DNA of 64,000 nucleotides from CAWBJO01 sp963789175 (GCA_963789175.1 CAWBJO010000009.1:1-64000), one strand, 5' to 3'; positions 18,889 to 29,347 are shown, numbered from the stretch's first letter. Notes: generated by a model from the sequence alone, not told the origin. Numbers and translations are program-made.

Positions 18889-20065
18889 CAATTCAGACTT
18901 GCCGCGGAAACCACTTCGCGAACCGTGTGCGCCACCGTTTCGAGCCCCTGTTGCGTCTGGGCCGGGTCGACCAGGAATGCGAGGCTGGTTTCCCCCAACT
19001 GCCTTGCGACCGGCAGCCGCACAGGGGGAGCGAATTCCTGAAACGCCTTTTCCAGGTAGATTTCCGAGCAGCTCCCCGAGAAGCATTCGACCCCGGCATC
19101 CCTTATCGTCCTCAGGATACGGTCGCGGTTCCATCCTTCCTTCAGCCGGTCAGGTCGAACGAACGTATACAAACGATACCAGGCGTGGCGCATGGCTGGC
19201 GGCGGCGTCGGCGTGTACAGCGCCTCCTGCTGCGCGAAATCCCGGATCAGAAAACTTGCATTGCGCGTCCGCTGGTGACGCCAGTCCTGCAGATACTGCA
19301 ACTGTTTCGATCCGAGCACGGCCTGGATCGAAGTCATCCGGAAATTCGTGCCGAAACTCTCATGCAGCCAGCGGAAGCCGGGCGGATGGCCGGTGGGGGG
19401 GGTCGGAAGCGGCCTCGCGGGACTTGCCGTGATCCTTGAAGCTCCAAGCGATTTCTCCCAGAGTTCGTCGTCGTCGAGCGCCAGGAGACCGCCTTCGCCC
19501 CCCGTCGTGATGATCTTGCCCTGGAGAACGAGAATAGTGGTGAAATCCCCAAATGAGCCTACGGGTCTGCCCTGCATTCTGCGCCGGGGGCTTGGGCGCA
19601 ATCCTCGATCAGCCAAGAGGGGCGTCTCTGCGGGCAAGCTCGGCGATCGATCCGTTCACAGGGCCAGCCCGCCAGATGCACGATGATGACCGCCTTGGTT
19701 CGCGGACCGTGATCTTCGCGGCGATGCTTTCCCTGCGGTTAGATTGCCGTCTGTCGGGATCGACGTCCGCGAAGATCGGCACTCCCCCCGGCGAGTGGCA
19801 CGCAGGACCCTCGAAGCCATGAAGCTTCGCGGCGTGACGATCACTTCTTCGCCCGCCTGCGAGGCCGATGATCTCGAAGGGCGAGATCGAGCGCAAGCGA
19901 TCCATTGGCCAGCGCGATGGCGTGCTTGCGCCCGAGATGACCTCGGCGTAGGCGCGCTCGAAATTGTCAACGTGCTTGCCCGTCCAGGCGTTCACTTGCC
20001 CTCGACCGCAGCACGTCCGCGACGGCGGCGATCTGTTCTTCGTCATATATGGGCCATCCGCTCAT
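18888..20065 (-). pseudogene. DegT/DnrJ/EryC1 PLP-dependent sugar aminotransferase, frameshifted
   Basis: The ATG at 20065 gives MSGWPIYDEEQIAAVADVL. A base shift continues SGQVNAWTGKHVDNFERA, typical of the family N-terminus. Then come fragments EEVIVTPRSFMAS and GGVPIFADVDP, with more shifts at about 19950, 19850, 19640 and 19440. GKIITTGGEGGLLAL holds the PLP lysine, and GTNFRMTSIQAVLGSKQLQ is the conserved second-half motif. Repaired length is about 392 residues, the family norm. It would transaminate a nucleotide-linked keto sugar, possibly the product of the CapD-like enzyme at 14.1 kb. It overlaps the ATP-grasp gene by three bases. Confidence 0.8.
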
Positions 20066-20114
20066 CGATGCCCTTCCCCGGGGTCCGGCCATGCCGGCCC
20101 GCACAAACGATTGC

Positions 20115-20801
20115 CTACAGCACATGTCTCACCATAACAAAAGCCTCGGCGGCGGGACAGTGCACGGCGGCGCCCCTGAGGACGGCAAGGGCGCGCAGCG
20201 TGTCAAGTGACCGTTCGTGCGGCGGCGGCTTGACCTGCGAGCCGTAACGAGACATCGCCTCCAGCTTGGATTCCAGGTACCCCGTAATGTCCACGTAGAC
20301 GTTCGGATGAAACCCGGGCGTCAAGTAAGGAGCGTTCCAGTTGGATTCGGACAGTGTCTCATAGGCCAACACGGTACGTGGAAACACCTGCTGATGTGGA
20401 CGCGCCGCAACAAGCGCGGACCGGAAGACGAGCTGATGATCCACGTGAATATCGCCGGCGAAGGGCAGCAACAGCGTTCGAGGCGCTACGTCGCGGACGA
20501 TGTCCAATATGACTGCATTGAGGGTGGCGGTCGGCGTCTCGGCGAGGCCGGCGGCAGGCTGGTCAAGCCAGGCAGTGCGGCTCACGCCAAGCAGGGAGTG
20601 TGCGGCTTCGGCTTCGGCCCGAACATTCGCCACGGTCTCCGCCGTGTAAGCCGGTGGCCTCCCTGTCGTGACGATGGCAACGACCACTTCGCATCCCGCA
20701 GCGGTAAGCCGCGCGATCGTGCCTCCGGCCCCCAAGACCTCGTCGTCGGGATGCGGTGCCACCACCAGGGTACAGCCCAGGATCCGCTCAACTTCTGACA
20801 T
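20115..20801 (-). CDS. PIG-L/LmbE-family deacetylase
   Basis: 228 residues from ATG 20801 (MSEVERILGCTLVVAPHPDDE). A TTG five codons earlier is in frame but less likely. HPDDEVLGAGG is the zinc-binding motif, and GDIHVDHQLVF gives the third ligand region. These are zinc-dependent N-deacetylases of GlcNAc-type sugars. It is the first and only unbroken gene of the five-gene minus operon (PIG-L, DegT, ATP-grasp, HAD, GT4). Freed amines could be targets of the ATP-grasp enzyme, but this is not shown by the sequence. Confidence 0.92.
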   Translation of the reverse strand: MSEVERILGCTLVVAPHPDDEVLGAGGTIARLTAAGCEVVVAIVTTGRPPAYTAETVANVRAEAEAAHSLLGVSRTAWLDQPAAGLAETPTATLNAVILDIVRDVAPRTLLLPFAGDIHVDHQLVFRSALVAARPHQQVFPRTVLAYETLSESNWNAPYLTPGFHPNVYVDITGYLESKLEAMSRYGSQVKPPPHERSLDTLRALAVLRGAAVHCPAAEAFVMVRHVL

Positions 20802-21021
20802 CGATGAATTTTTCAACTGCCTTCCAAGAAAGGCGTGGCGGGGTGCATGCGGCCGTTATAGCCATGGTCCAGCCAATGAGAAAGCCCAGCCCAGCCCTGA
20901 GGAGTCGAGTAGTTAACGATGACCAAAGCTAGAACATGAAAGCGGGGTTCAAGCGCCACCGCCATTCACCGGGCGGGTGGCGACATGCTAGGTTTGGCGG
21001 TCCGGCAGCAGAGCGTAGTCC

Positions 21022-22420
21022 TATGTCAAGTCCAAGCCGCGCCTGAATTTTTGCCTGCATCGTCGCATGGAGCACGCAATCCAGCGCCGACAGCGGCCTG
21101 TCGCCGAAGCTTCCGGACGGTCGCCAGCGGGCTTTTCCGACCGCCGAAGGCTTCGGCGCGGCGGCCGTCGGCGGCCGAGCGGGGAAAGATCATCTACGTC
21201 ACGAACCTCAATGAAGGGGGAAGCGGATCGCTCAGGGCCTGCATGGAAGCCACGGCCCGCGGAACTTGCGTGTTCCGCACCGGCGGCACGATCACCCTCA
21301 ACTCGGGCCCGATCGTCGTCACCAACCCCTTCATCACCATTGCCGGCGAAACGGCGCCGGGAGGCGGAATCGCAATTCGCAACGGTCGCACCCAGGTGCG
21401 GCCGTCGATCGAGATCCGAACCCATGACGTCGTCATCCGCCATCTCCGCCTGCGGCCCGGACCGCACTGGGTTCCCGGATGTTGTTCGGGTGGTCTTGGG
21501 CTCTACACTCCCGCCGCGCACGACATCATGCTCGACCACATTTCGGCGAGCTGGGGCTCGGACGAGACCGTCGATTCGAAGAGGCGTCGAACTTCACCTG
21601 GCAGTGGGGGATTCTCGGAGAGCCGCTCCTGCGCGGCGGCCCCAACAAACGAAACCGGGCCCGCAACATGCTGTTGACGAAATCCGGCGACCTGACCATC
21701 CACCACACGCTCTTCGCCCAGGGAATAATGCGAAATCCGCAGGTCGATCTCATGCAGCCGGGCGCCGTCGCGGATGTGGTCAACAACGTGATGCATTCAC
21801 GCAGATGGCAGTACGTGGTGCTCTTCGAAGACCGACGGACCCACGTTCGCGCAAATGTCGTCGGCAACTACAAGACCGCCGGCGAAAACCTAGACGACGA
21901 CCACATGGTCTTCCTGTGGACCTATCCGGAAGGGAATGGATACTCGATCTACCTCAGCGGCAATTACGACGAAACGTTCCGCCCCGATTCCGACAGCCCA
22001 GAATGGCTCGTCCTGCCGGCGAGCCAACGCGGCTCGGCCACCGCGAGGCGATACCAGCTCCCCCCGTCAGAACCACTCGGCTCAACAGGCGTACGAAGAC
22101 GTGCTCGCGAATGCGGGGGCCACGAGACCCAGGCGTGACGCCGTCGACAAGCGGCTCATCGAGGAGGTGATCGCGAGGACCGGCAACATCCTGCGCGGCA
22201 ATCCGTCGGCAGTCGGAGGCTGGCCGCAACTCGCAGCCCGGCGTGCCCTATTCCGACAGCGACGGCGACGGCATCGAGGACGGGTGGGAATCCCGGCACG
22301 GCCTCGACCCCGCCAAGCCGATCGACGGCACTACCGACAGCGACGGCGACGGCTGGACGAACTTCGAAGAATTCGCCGGCACTGCGCGCCGGGGACTGGG
22401 CTCGAGAGCGGATACTCATC
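21022..22420 (+). pseudogene. Pectate-lyase-like secreted beta-helix protein with Ca-binding tail, frameshifted
   Basis: After a possible export signal (about 21022-21095) the frames give RAFPTAEGFGAAAVGGR, then KIIYVTNLNEGGSGSLRA, TITIAGETAPGGG-like turns (ITIAGETAPGGGIAI) and HDIMLDHISASWGSDET, all typical of family 1 pectate lyases. Shifts at about 21175 and 21570 lead to NFTWQWGILGEPLL and TIHHTLFAQGIMRNPQ. The C-terminus has two aspartate loops, DSDGDGIEDGWESRHGLDP and TDSDGDGWTNFEEF, of the thrombospondin-3/EF-like calcium-binding type. Its end is uncertain and meets the convergent DprE1-like gene. It probably cleaves uronic-acid polysaccharide, perhaps the EPS itself. Confidence 0.75.
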
Positions 22421-23724
22421 GACGGCGGGGGCTCGAAATGTCCAGCCGCTCCAATGGACTTGCGAAGGGTCCGGAAACTCTCGCACTGCGGATAGCCCGC
22501 CTCGAAGGTCGACCGGGATTGCCGTGCGTCCTTGGCCAGATAGAGCCTCCCACCCGCCTCGACCACGATTCGGTCGATCCGGTCCGACAGCTCGGGGAAC
22601 CGGGCTGCAGGAAAATCGAGCGCCAGGGTGTAGCCCGGCATGGGAAACGACAGCAGACCGGTACCCGGCCCCAGTCGTTTCAGCACGGCGAGAAACGAAG
22701 CGTTGCTGCCTTCCGCGATCGCAGACAGGATGCGGCGGAGCGCGGCCAGCACCTACTGGAAGGGGCACAACGCACTGGTGCTGAAGAAATCTGCCATTCA
22801 GCCCATCAATCCGGTTCCAGGAGCCAATGCGGTCGAGCGGAAAGAAGTAGGGATTCCAGTGGACGAAGAACGGCTCGGCCCTCGATGCACCGCGTCGGTA
22901 GTAGAAGTCATTGAAGGCCCTGATCGAGAGAAGCGAGCTCGAGGAACTGGGAAGAGGAAAAGGAATGCCGAGCCATTCCGCCGCCGGCTTGGGAAACAAT
23001 GGCCGAACAGGCCGTCTGCTTCGATCTCGCCCCGCGTTGCGTGCTCGGCAAGGAAGACCAGCAAACCTGCAGGGACCCTCCGCGAGCCAGACCGTCTATC
23101 CACGCCACCGAGTAGGTGGCAGGTGTGCTCAAGGCTGCGAGGGCGGTGTCGAGGTCAGGTGCCGCGATCGTCCGCTGACGCATCCAAGCCGTCTCGATCC
23201 TCTTCATGCAGAAGGTCGCCTCAAGAATGGTGCCGGTCAGTCCCATGCCGCCAACGGTGGCACGGAACAGCTGGCCTTTCGGCAGGGGAGCGCCTGACGA
23301 TTTCACCGCTCGCGGTGACCAGCAGCAAGCTCTCGACGAAGCCCCGAAACCCTCGTCGCAATGGTGGTTCTTGCCGTGGACGTCGGCCGCGATCATGCCG
23401 CCAACGGTCACATGCTTGGTGCCAGGAACGACAGGCGGGAAGTAACCCAAGGGAGCGAAACGCGCGAGAATATCCGAAAGAAGCGCGCCCGCATCGACCT
23501 TCAATCGCCCAGTCTCGGGATCGAACGGGCCTATCCGGTTTAGTCGGCGCGTCGACAGAGTGCTAGACCTCGCCGATGGCCGCGTCACCATAGGCCCTGC
23601 CGTTGCCGCGTCCGATCATGGCGGGATGCAGCAAAGTGAAGGTGGCGGCGCTCTCCAGCGTCGGAGGCTCGAAGAGCTCGCTCGGAAATCGCGGATACCG
23701 GCCCCAGCCGGCAAGAATAGTCAC
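22416..23724 (-). pseudogene. DprE1-like FAD-dependent oxidase, frameshifted
   Basis: The GTG at 23724 gives MTILAGWGRYPRFPSELFE and, in the same frame, MIGRGNGRAYGDA, the N-terminal FAD-binding signature of decaprenylphosphoryl-ribose oxidases. After a shift near 23580 follow LDRI-like and KVDAGALLSDILARFAPLGYF, PGTKHVTVGGMIAADVHGKN and TVGGMGLTGTILEATF. The middle (AFNDFYYRR, PFFVHWNPYFFPLD) and the end (GTGLLSFPMPGYTLALDFP; FRTLRKSIG) lie in two other frames. A stop at 22416-22418 in the third frame gives about 436 residues. DprE1 oxidises the 2-hydroxyl of polyprenyl-phospho-ribose. It follows the fused HAD-UbiA gene at 36 bases. I did not identify a certain DprE2 partner. Confidence 0.8.
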
Positions 23725-23760
23725 CGAGCTACCTCGCCGATGGGACTTTCGCGAACGCGA

Positions 23761-25204
23761 TCACCAGGCCAGACCCAGGCACAGGAGCACGATGAGGCCA
23801 AGCAGCTGCGAGACGCGGTCTCGCAACGCGAAGAGCACCGGATCGTAGTTCATGCGACCGTGGACCGTAAGGTGCCAGACGCGAAGCCCAGTAGAGAAGG
23901 AGCGGAAATATCAGCCACAGGAAGGCCGGGGTCGAGTAGATGTTGCGCGGGAACTGCTCGGTCAGGAGGTAGCTCACGAAGATGCTCGCCGACGCGACCG
24001 CCGAGCCGCTGCCCATGCCAAGCAACAGAGGCAGATCGGCCGAGCTGTAGCCGCGCCGCTTCAAGGCTCCCGGCCCTTCCCTGGAGATGTCGAGCAGCTC
24101 CGCGTAGCGCTTGACGATGGCGAGGTTGAGGAAGAAGAACATCGAGAACGTGAGGAGCCAGAACGAAATCACGAGATCGGCGGCGAAGATGCCGATGACA
24201 ATGCGGGCCGTGAAGAGACAGGCCAGCAGCACGATATCCAGCATCGGCTCACGTTTCAGCCATATCGAGTACGCCGCGCTTGCCAGGAAATAACCGACAC
24301 CGAGCGCGAATGCGGTCGGCGGTAAGAACGAGGCCGCCAGGCAGGCGACGGCCACGAGAAGCGGCATCGCCAGCAAGCCGTAACGAATCTTGAGCCGACC
24401 GGAGGCGAAGGCGCGCCCCGCTTCGCCTGCCCGCTCTGCCGGTCCGCCTCGACGTCCAGGATGTCGTTCAGCAGATATCCCGCCGACGCAAAGCAACTCA
24501 ACATGGCGAACGCCAGCCCCGCTGCCGCCATCTCGGCAGCGCTGAATCCGGACCGTCGAGGAATATCGGAATGAAAACCAGAAGGTTCTTGGCCCACTGG
24601 TGAACCCTCAATGCGGACACCCAGGCCCGCACCGACCGCTGGCTCGCCAGTTCCAGCGAACCGTTCTCGCCGGCGGCCGCATCGTGCGAAAAGCCAGGCG
24701 AACCCGCATCGCCAAGACCTTCCTTCCCGATATACTCGAATCGCCCTCGAATCGCCCGGCGAGCATCGCAACCTTGTCGCGGCCGGAGAGGTAAGCTTCG
24801 TCGGTGCTTCCGATGACCTGGTCGAAGACGGAAAACCGTTCGGCGATCTGCTCGGCGATCGCCTGGTGCAGGGAAGACACCAGCACTATCTGCCTGCCCG
24901 ACGCCCGATCGGCGGCGAGACGAGCGAGGAGCGCCTCACGGACCGGGAGGCCGTCCGTCTTCACCGCCACACTTTCGGCGAGCCGGCGGCCAAGCGTCGC
25001 CCTGCCCGCCATCAGCCACAACGGAAGGCGCCAGACCTGACGACGGTGCTGCTTGATGAACTGCTGAACGATCTCGAACTCGATGTCGGCCTTCAGAAGC
25101 GCATCCTCGAGGTCGACGCAGATCGTGGCCGGACGCAAGGCGGGTTTCTGCCGCGCCAGCCCGTCGCCCGCCCCGATCACAGTTGCAATCTCGGTATGCG
25201 CCAT
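23761..25204 (-). pseudogene. Fused HAD phosphatase-UbiA prenyltransferase, frameshifted
   Basis: Start ATG 25204 (MAHTEIATVIGAG), preceded by aggaa at a usable distance. Residues about 30-190 form a HAD-like domain (TICVDLEDALLKADI, IVLVSSLHQAIAEQIAERF, SGRDKVAML). A shift at about 24735 leads to VSALRVHQWAKNLLVFIPIF, the start of a UbiA domain, whose active loop AGYLLNDILDVEADRQSG is intact. Another shift near 24440 continues LKIRYGLLAMPLLVAVACL and FARIVIG-like helices. A last shift near 23880 gives VWHLTVHGRMNYDPVLFALRD and a stop at 23761. Repaired length is about 481 residues, the known size of HAD-UbiA fusions. Making and dephosphorylating polyprenyl-phosphoribose in one protein would feed the DprE1-like enzyme next door. 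Confidence 0.78.
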
Positions 25205-25353
25205 TGGGATCATTTCCTACGCCGGGCCCTTCGCAGAGCCTCGACCGCCGCCGGCTGAACCTAGTGCAGAACGTTGCCGTGCAGGTTGCAGTTTCGCCCT
25301 ACATCGCTAATGCCAGGTACCGACGTTTGGCGAGGCGGGCGTTAAGCACCAAT

Positions 25354-26798
25354 TCAGGAGCCGGAAGCATAACTCTTAATGAAGTCGGCAACAATTCGAA
25401 CGAGCCCACGGCCCAGAAGGTCGTCCAGCGCGTCCACGACAGCATCGCAGTGAGTCCTCTCGCAAATCAGCGGCGGCTCCAGCCGTATGACGTTCCGGTT
25501 GTATTCGGTAAACGCGACCAGAATGTTGTAGTCCCGCAGCAGAAAGCGACCCGACGAAGGCGGCCAAACAGCCCTTGAGCTTGTCGTCGAGAACCGAAAC
25601 GGCCTGCTTGAGGCCGAACGGCAGTGCCTGGCTGATGTCGCTGAACTCCAGACCCAGCATCAGCCCATAACCGCGAACGTCGTGGATGAGCTTCGGATAT
25701 TTCGTCTTGAGTTCGGCGAGGCGATTGAGGAGGTAGGTCTCCCTGGACTTCCGCGTTTTCGATCAGCCGCTCGTCGTACAGGATGTTCAAGGCCTCGATT
25801 GCCGTACAGCACGCCTCGCCGATGCCTCCAAAGGTCGCCGGACCGTGAATCAGCGCCGTGGACGGCGTCCCATAGGCCTTCATGTACACGTCACGCGTGG
25901 CGATCATTGCGGCCATGCGCGCTCTTGCCGCCGCCTAGCGATTTGGCGAGCGCCGTCACGTCCGGAACGACCCCGTAGTGCTCGAAGGCGTAGAATCGCC
26001 CGGTACGGCCCAGACCGCACTGCACTTCGTCGGCGACCCAAAGGACACCGATGCTTGTCGCACAGGGCCCGCAGCTCCTGCCAGAAACGACTGGGAGCCC
26101 CGACGATGCCGCCGCCACCCTGAACCGTCTCCAGCACGACGATGCCGATCGAGCGATCGGCCTCGATGGCGCGACGATGGCATCGATGTCGCCGAACCGG
26201 ACCTTCACCCCGTCCGACAGAAGCTTGAAACTGCGATCGATAAAGTGCGCCGTCGGTTACGGACAGCGCGCCCTTGGTCTTGCCGTGAAAGGAGTTCTCG
26301 GCATAGATCATCCGCGAGCGCTCCGGCCCCTGCGCCTGCTCCGCCACCTTCAGCGCCGCCTCCATGGCCTCGGAACCGGTCGAACCGAGAAAGACCATGT
26401 CGAGGTGCACCCGGAGAAACGAGCGACAGGTTGTGCGCCAGGCCAGATGCGTACTGCGAAGGAAATGCCATCGCGATCTCGTGGCGCTTGTCTTCCTGGA
26501 ATTTTCGGCGCGCCGCCAGGATGCGGGGGTGGTTGTGACCAAAGGCCGAGGATCCGAAGCCACCGAAGAAGTCGAGAATCTTCCGGCCGCCGCGCTCGAC
26601 GTAATACATGCCTTCGGCACGCTCGACGATGACCTTGTGGAAACCGAGAAGCCGCATGAAATGCAGCTGACCGGGATTCAGATGCTCGGCAAAAAGCTCC
26701 ACGACGCGCGCCGCATCGAGATTCTTGACGTCGTCGACCGACAGCAGCGGCGGCTTTGCGATCTCGTTTGCAAGTGCGCCGGCGGGAATTGAACTCAT
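25354..26798 (-). pseudogene. Class III PLP-dependent aminotransferase, frameshifted
   Basis: Starts MSSIPAGALANEIAKPPLL. The N-terminal region has GRKILDFFGGFGSSAFGHNHP. Shifts near 26410, 26210, 26060 and 25920 connect FLGSTGSEAMEAALKVA (PLP phosphate site), ETVQGGGGIVG, LWVADEVQCGLGRTGRFYAFE (the D-E-x-Q that holds the PLP ring) and TALAKSLGGGK with the catalytic lysine. The C-terminus in another frame includes HGPATFGGIGEACCTAIEALN, and after more shifts ends FIKSYASGS at 25354. About 481 residues. The family usually handles omega-amines or keto acids. Here it lies between HAD-UbiA and an epimerase, which suggests work on a modified lipid-linked or free sugar. Confidence 0.75.
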
Positions 26799-26815
26799 CG
26801 CTTACTCCGTATCAT

Positions 26816-27837
26816 CTAGTATCGGTCGCGCGCAGCATTGGCAGGCTCGGCCCGACGCCTCGCGCCGTCGATGGCCGTTCGATACTCCCGATAGGCCGCA
26901 ACCAGCATGTCATCATCACGATGCAGAGGCTTCCAGCCAAGATCCCGTTTCGCCCTGTCGGTGGATAGTACGCAGTGCTCGTCGGCAATCAGGAACTGTT
27001 CCGGGTCCATCAGGGGCATATTGATCCTGTCGAACCCAGAAAGCACGAACTTGACGAGCGGCGCGGGAGTAGGAAGCAGCATGGATCGGCTGCGGGCCTC
27101 GGCGATCAAGCGCGAAAGAAGCTCCCGAACGGAGGGCGGATCGTCGGAGCCGAGATTGTATGCCGCCTGGGGGAATCCCCGCTGCCAGGCCAGCCGGGCG
27201 GCGGAGGCGCAATCGAATACGGAGATGAACTGATAGGCGTTGCGTCCCGCCCCGATCATCGGAACGGGGGGACCGGCATCCACCAAACGGAAGAGCTTGG
27301 ACAGAATGCCGAGCCTGCCCGGGCCAATGATGAGGCGCGGCCGGAAGATCGAGATGCGCATGCCCCTGCCGCGCCATGCTTCGCACATTCGCTCGCACTG
27401 CGAGCTTGCTCAGCCCATATTCGCCGAGCGGCACGGCCGGATGATCTTCGCTGACCGGCTGCGCCTTGGTGTGACCGTAGATCATGTCGGTCGAGAACTG
27501 CACGAGACGAGTTCGCGCCCCGCGTCGACATGAACTCCAGCAGATTGCGCACGCCATCCGTGTTCACAGGAAAGAAGAAGTCGTGGCGCTTGGCCTTCGG
27601 CATGATGGGGCTCAGCATCTTCGCCGACATGTTGTAGACAACGTCCTCGGGCTCGAGCGGAAGCCGGTCGAGCGCCCTCCGGTCGACAATATCCATCTCG
27701 ATGAAGGGAACCGACCGGTAGATATCGAGGTCGCTCCTGTCAACGTCGGCGACCACGACCTGCTCGCCCATCGCCCTGAGGTCGGCTGCAAGGTGCCGAC
27801 CGACGAATCCGTCACCTCCTACGACTATGTGCTTCAT
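26816..27837 (-). pseudogene. NAD-dependent epimerase/dehydratase (extended SDR), frameshifted
   Basis: MKHIVVGGDGFVGRHLAADL is the NAD-binding Rossmann start (G-x-x-G-x-x-G). DMIYGHTKAQPVSEDHP and GEYGLSKLAVRANV hold the catalytic Y-x-x-x-K pattern. The breaks are near 27510 and 27390. The remaining frame runs MCEAWRGRGMRISIFRPRLIIGPG to the end at 26816, giving about 340 residues. The substrate is unknown. Within this operon it could act as the reductase or epimerase that finishes conversion of a polyprenyl-linked or nucleotide-linked keto sugar. DprE2 itself is a classical SDR, so equivalence is not claimed. Confidence 0.75.
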
Positions 27838-27865
27838 CGGTTGGCGCGTCCCGGCAGGATCATGT

Positions 27866-28234
27866 CTAAGAGCGGGCGATGCAGATCGTGCCGAGGCAGA
27901 TCAGCCCGATGCCGAGCAGCCGCATCGCACCGACATCCTCCCGGAATACGAAGAAGGCGTAGGCCGTGACGACGACATAGGCGAGGCTGAGGAACGGGTA
28001 GGCGTAGCTCAGCTCGACGCGCGACAGAACAACCAAGTGCGACAGCATGCTGATGACGAACGTGACGAGCCCCAGCAGCACGAAGGGATTGAACAGCGTC
28101 CGAAGCGCGAATTCGATGACTGATGCTCCGCCGAGCGAGAAACCGCCGACCGATATCATGCCGCGCTTGAGCAGGATCTGTGCGGCGGCATTGGTGAAGA
28201 CGGTGAAAAGAATGAGCGGAAGGTATCGCGTCAT
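27866..28234 (-). CDS. SMR/EamA-type small membrane transporter
   Basis: 122 residues from ATG 28234, MTRYLPLILFTVFTNAAAQILLKRG, with four predicted helices and the typical AQILLKRG motif of small multidrug-resistance-like proteins. The last helix is LLGIGLICLGTICIA. ArnE/ArnF and similar proteins of this class flip polyprenyl-phosphate sugars. In this operon it would take the part that GtrA has in the other UbiA module. The preceding gene reads through into this one in frame only because of a frameshift. Its own stop lies at 28245, so they are separate genes. Confidence 0.8.
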   Translation of the reverse strand: MTRYLPLILFTVFTNAAAQILLKRGMISVGGFSLGGASVIEFALRTLFNPFVLLGLVTFVISMLSHLVVLSRVELSYAYPFLSLAYVVVTAYAFFVFREDVGAMRLLGIGLICLGTICIARS

Positions 28235-28244
28235 GAACCAGGCT

Positions 28245-29347
28245 CTACAACGATCGTCCGGCCGCACCCGAGGACGGCTCGGAATGCAGCGTCGGGGCCG
28301 TCGGCGAACTTCCAGCAACCGGGACAGCCACGCGGCTACCTGCCAGCGACAGCGCCTGGGTGCACCCATCAAATATAGGGGCAGCACGTACATATCGATC
28401 CTCCCCACCGCATACTTTACGTCGAGCAGGAACGACATCGCCGTCAACCCCGCCAGAACTCCGACATCACAGCGCAGAATAATGCGATCGCGAGACGGTG
28501 CCGTGGTGCCAATTGCCCATAGAGTTAGCAGGAACAGCACCGGCCAGACGTTGATGAAAAGGCCCTTGGCATCCAGCGACAGACCCACCATTCCGAGGGC
28601 TGATCCGAGATAGGTGCCCGGCGACGTCTGATATTCATTGCCGGGAATGGCGACGAGCTTGACGGTCGCAAGATAGAGAACCAGAGTCCCAAATGCGGCG
28701 ATCGTCATAACGAACCAGGAGCGCCGGTGCTCCGGCTCGAAAAGCAGGCGAAAGAACACAAGAAGGCCACCGACCACGACAGTCTTTTCGTTGACGAACA
28801 GTCCGAGGAGCGAGAACAGGCAAAACCAGGTGACTCGGCGCTCGAGGGCACTCAAAACAATCAAAAGCAGAAGGGGCGAGGCGATGCCATCGACGTTGTT
28901 CAACCCTTGGTAGCGAGCCAACAGGAGGGCCGCAAACCCCGCGAGTGCTGCCCACTCGAGGGCCACGCCGCGCTGCAAATGCAGATAGCAGGACATCAGC
29001 AGCGCCGAGACCGAAACGTAGAACACGTTTGCCAGGCAGACGGCCTGCGTCGCCTGCTGGTAGAGCAGGGGGAGACGGGCGCCGGTGAACTCAACGAGGG
29101 GCAAGTGGAAGAACGGCGCCGAAAGCAATATGGAGCCGAGGCGATAGGCATGCGGGCTTTGGGGGATGCTGCCGCCCGGCAGGTCCAGAAGCCAAAGGAG
29201 GTAGGGAGCGTAATCGTCGTAGGAAACCGCCTTAAAAACGGCGATCCGATAAACGTCGAAGAACAGCGGAAGAGCGCCCGCAAACAAAATTAGCGTTAAT
29301 GCGGCGGAGACGGCAATATTTCTCTGCATCATCTGACTGTCTTCCAA
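28245..29347 (-). CDS. Polytopic membrane protein, possible GT-C transferase, one frameshift
   Basis: Starts MEDSQMMQRNIAVSAALTL and has about nine hydrophobic segments. A loop after the first helix reads KAVSYDDYAPYLLWLLDLP, with an acidic pair like the catalytic loop of GT-C transferases. Other clear parts are NNVDGIASPLLLLIVLSALE and LGLFVNEKTVVVGGLLVFF. The frame breaks at about 28350. With one base shifted, the end reads QALSLAGSRVAVPVAGS and so on to TAG at 28245-28247, giving about 367 residues. No family can be assigned with certainty. As first gene of the second lipid-linked sugar operon, it may be the acceptor-side transferase. Confidence 0.5.

Noticed and set aside
27866..29347. 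Fusion of a GT-C-like protein with an SMR transporter (493 codons)
   Set aside because: A frameshift near 28350 removes the natural stop at 28245. In the restored frame the two genes are separate.
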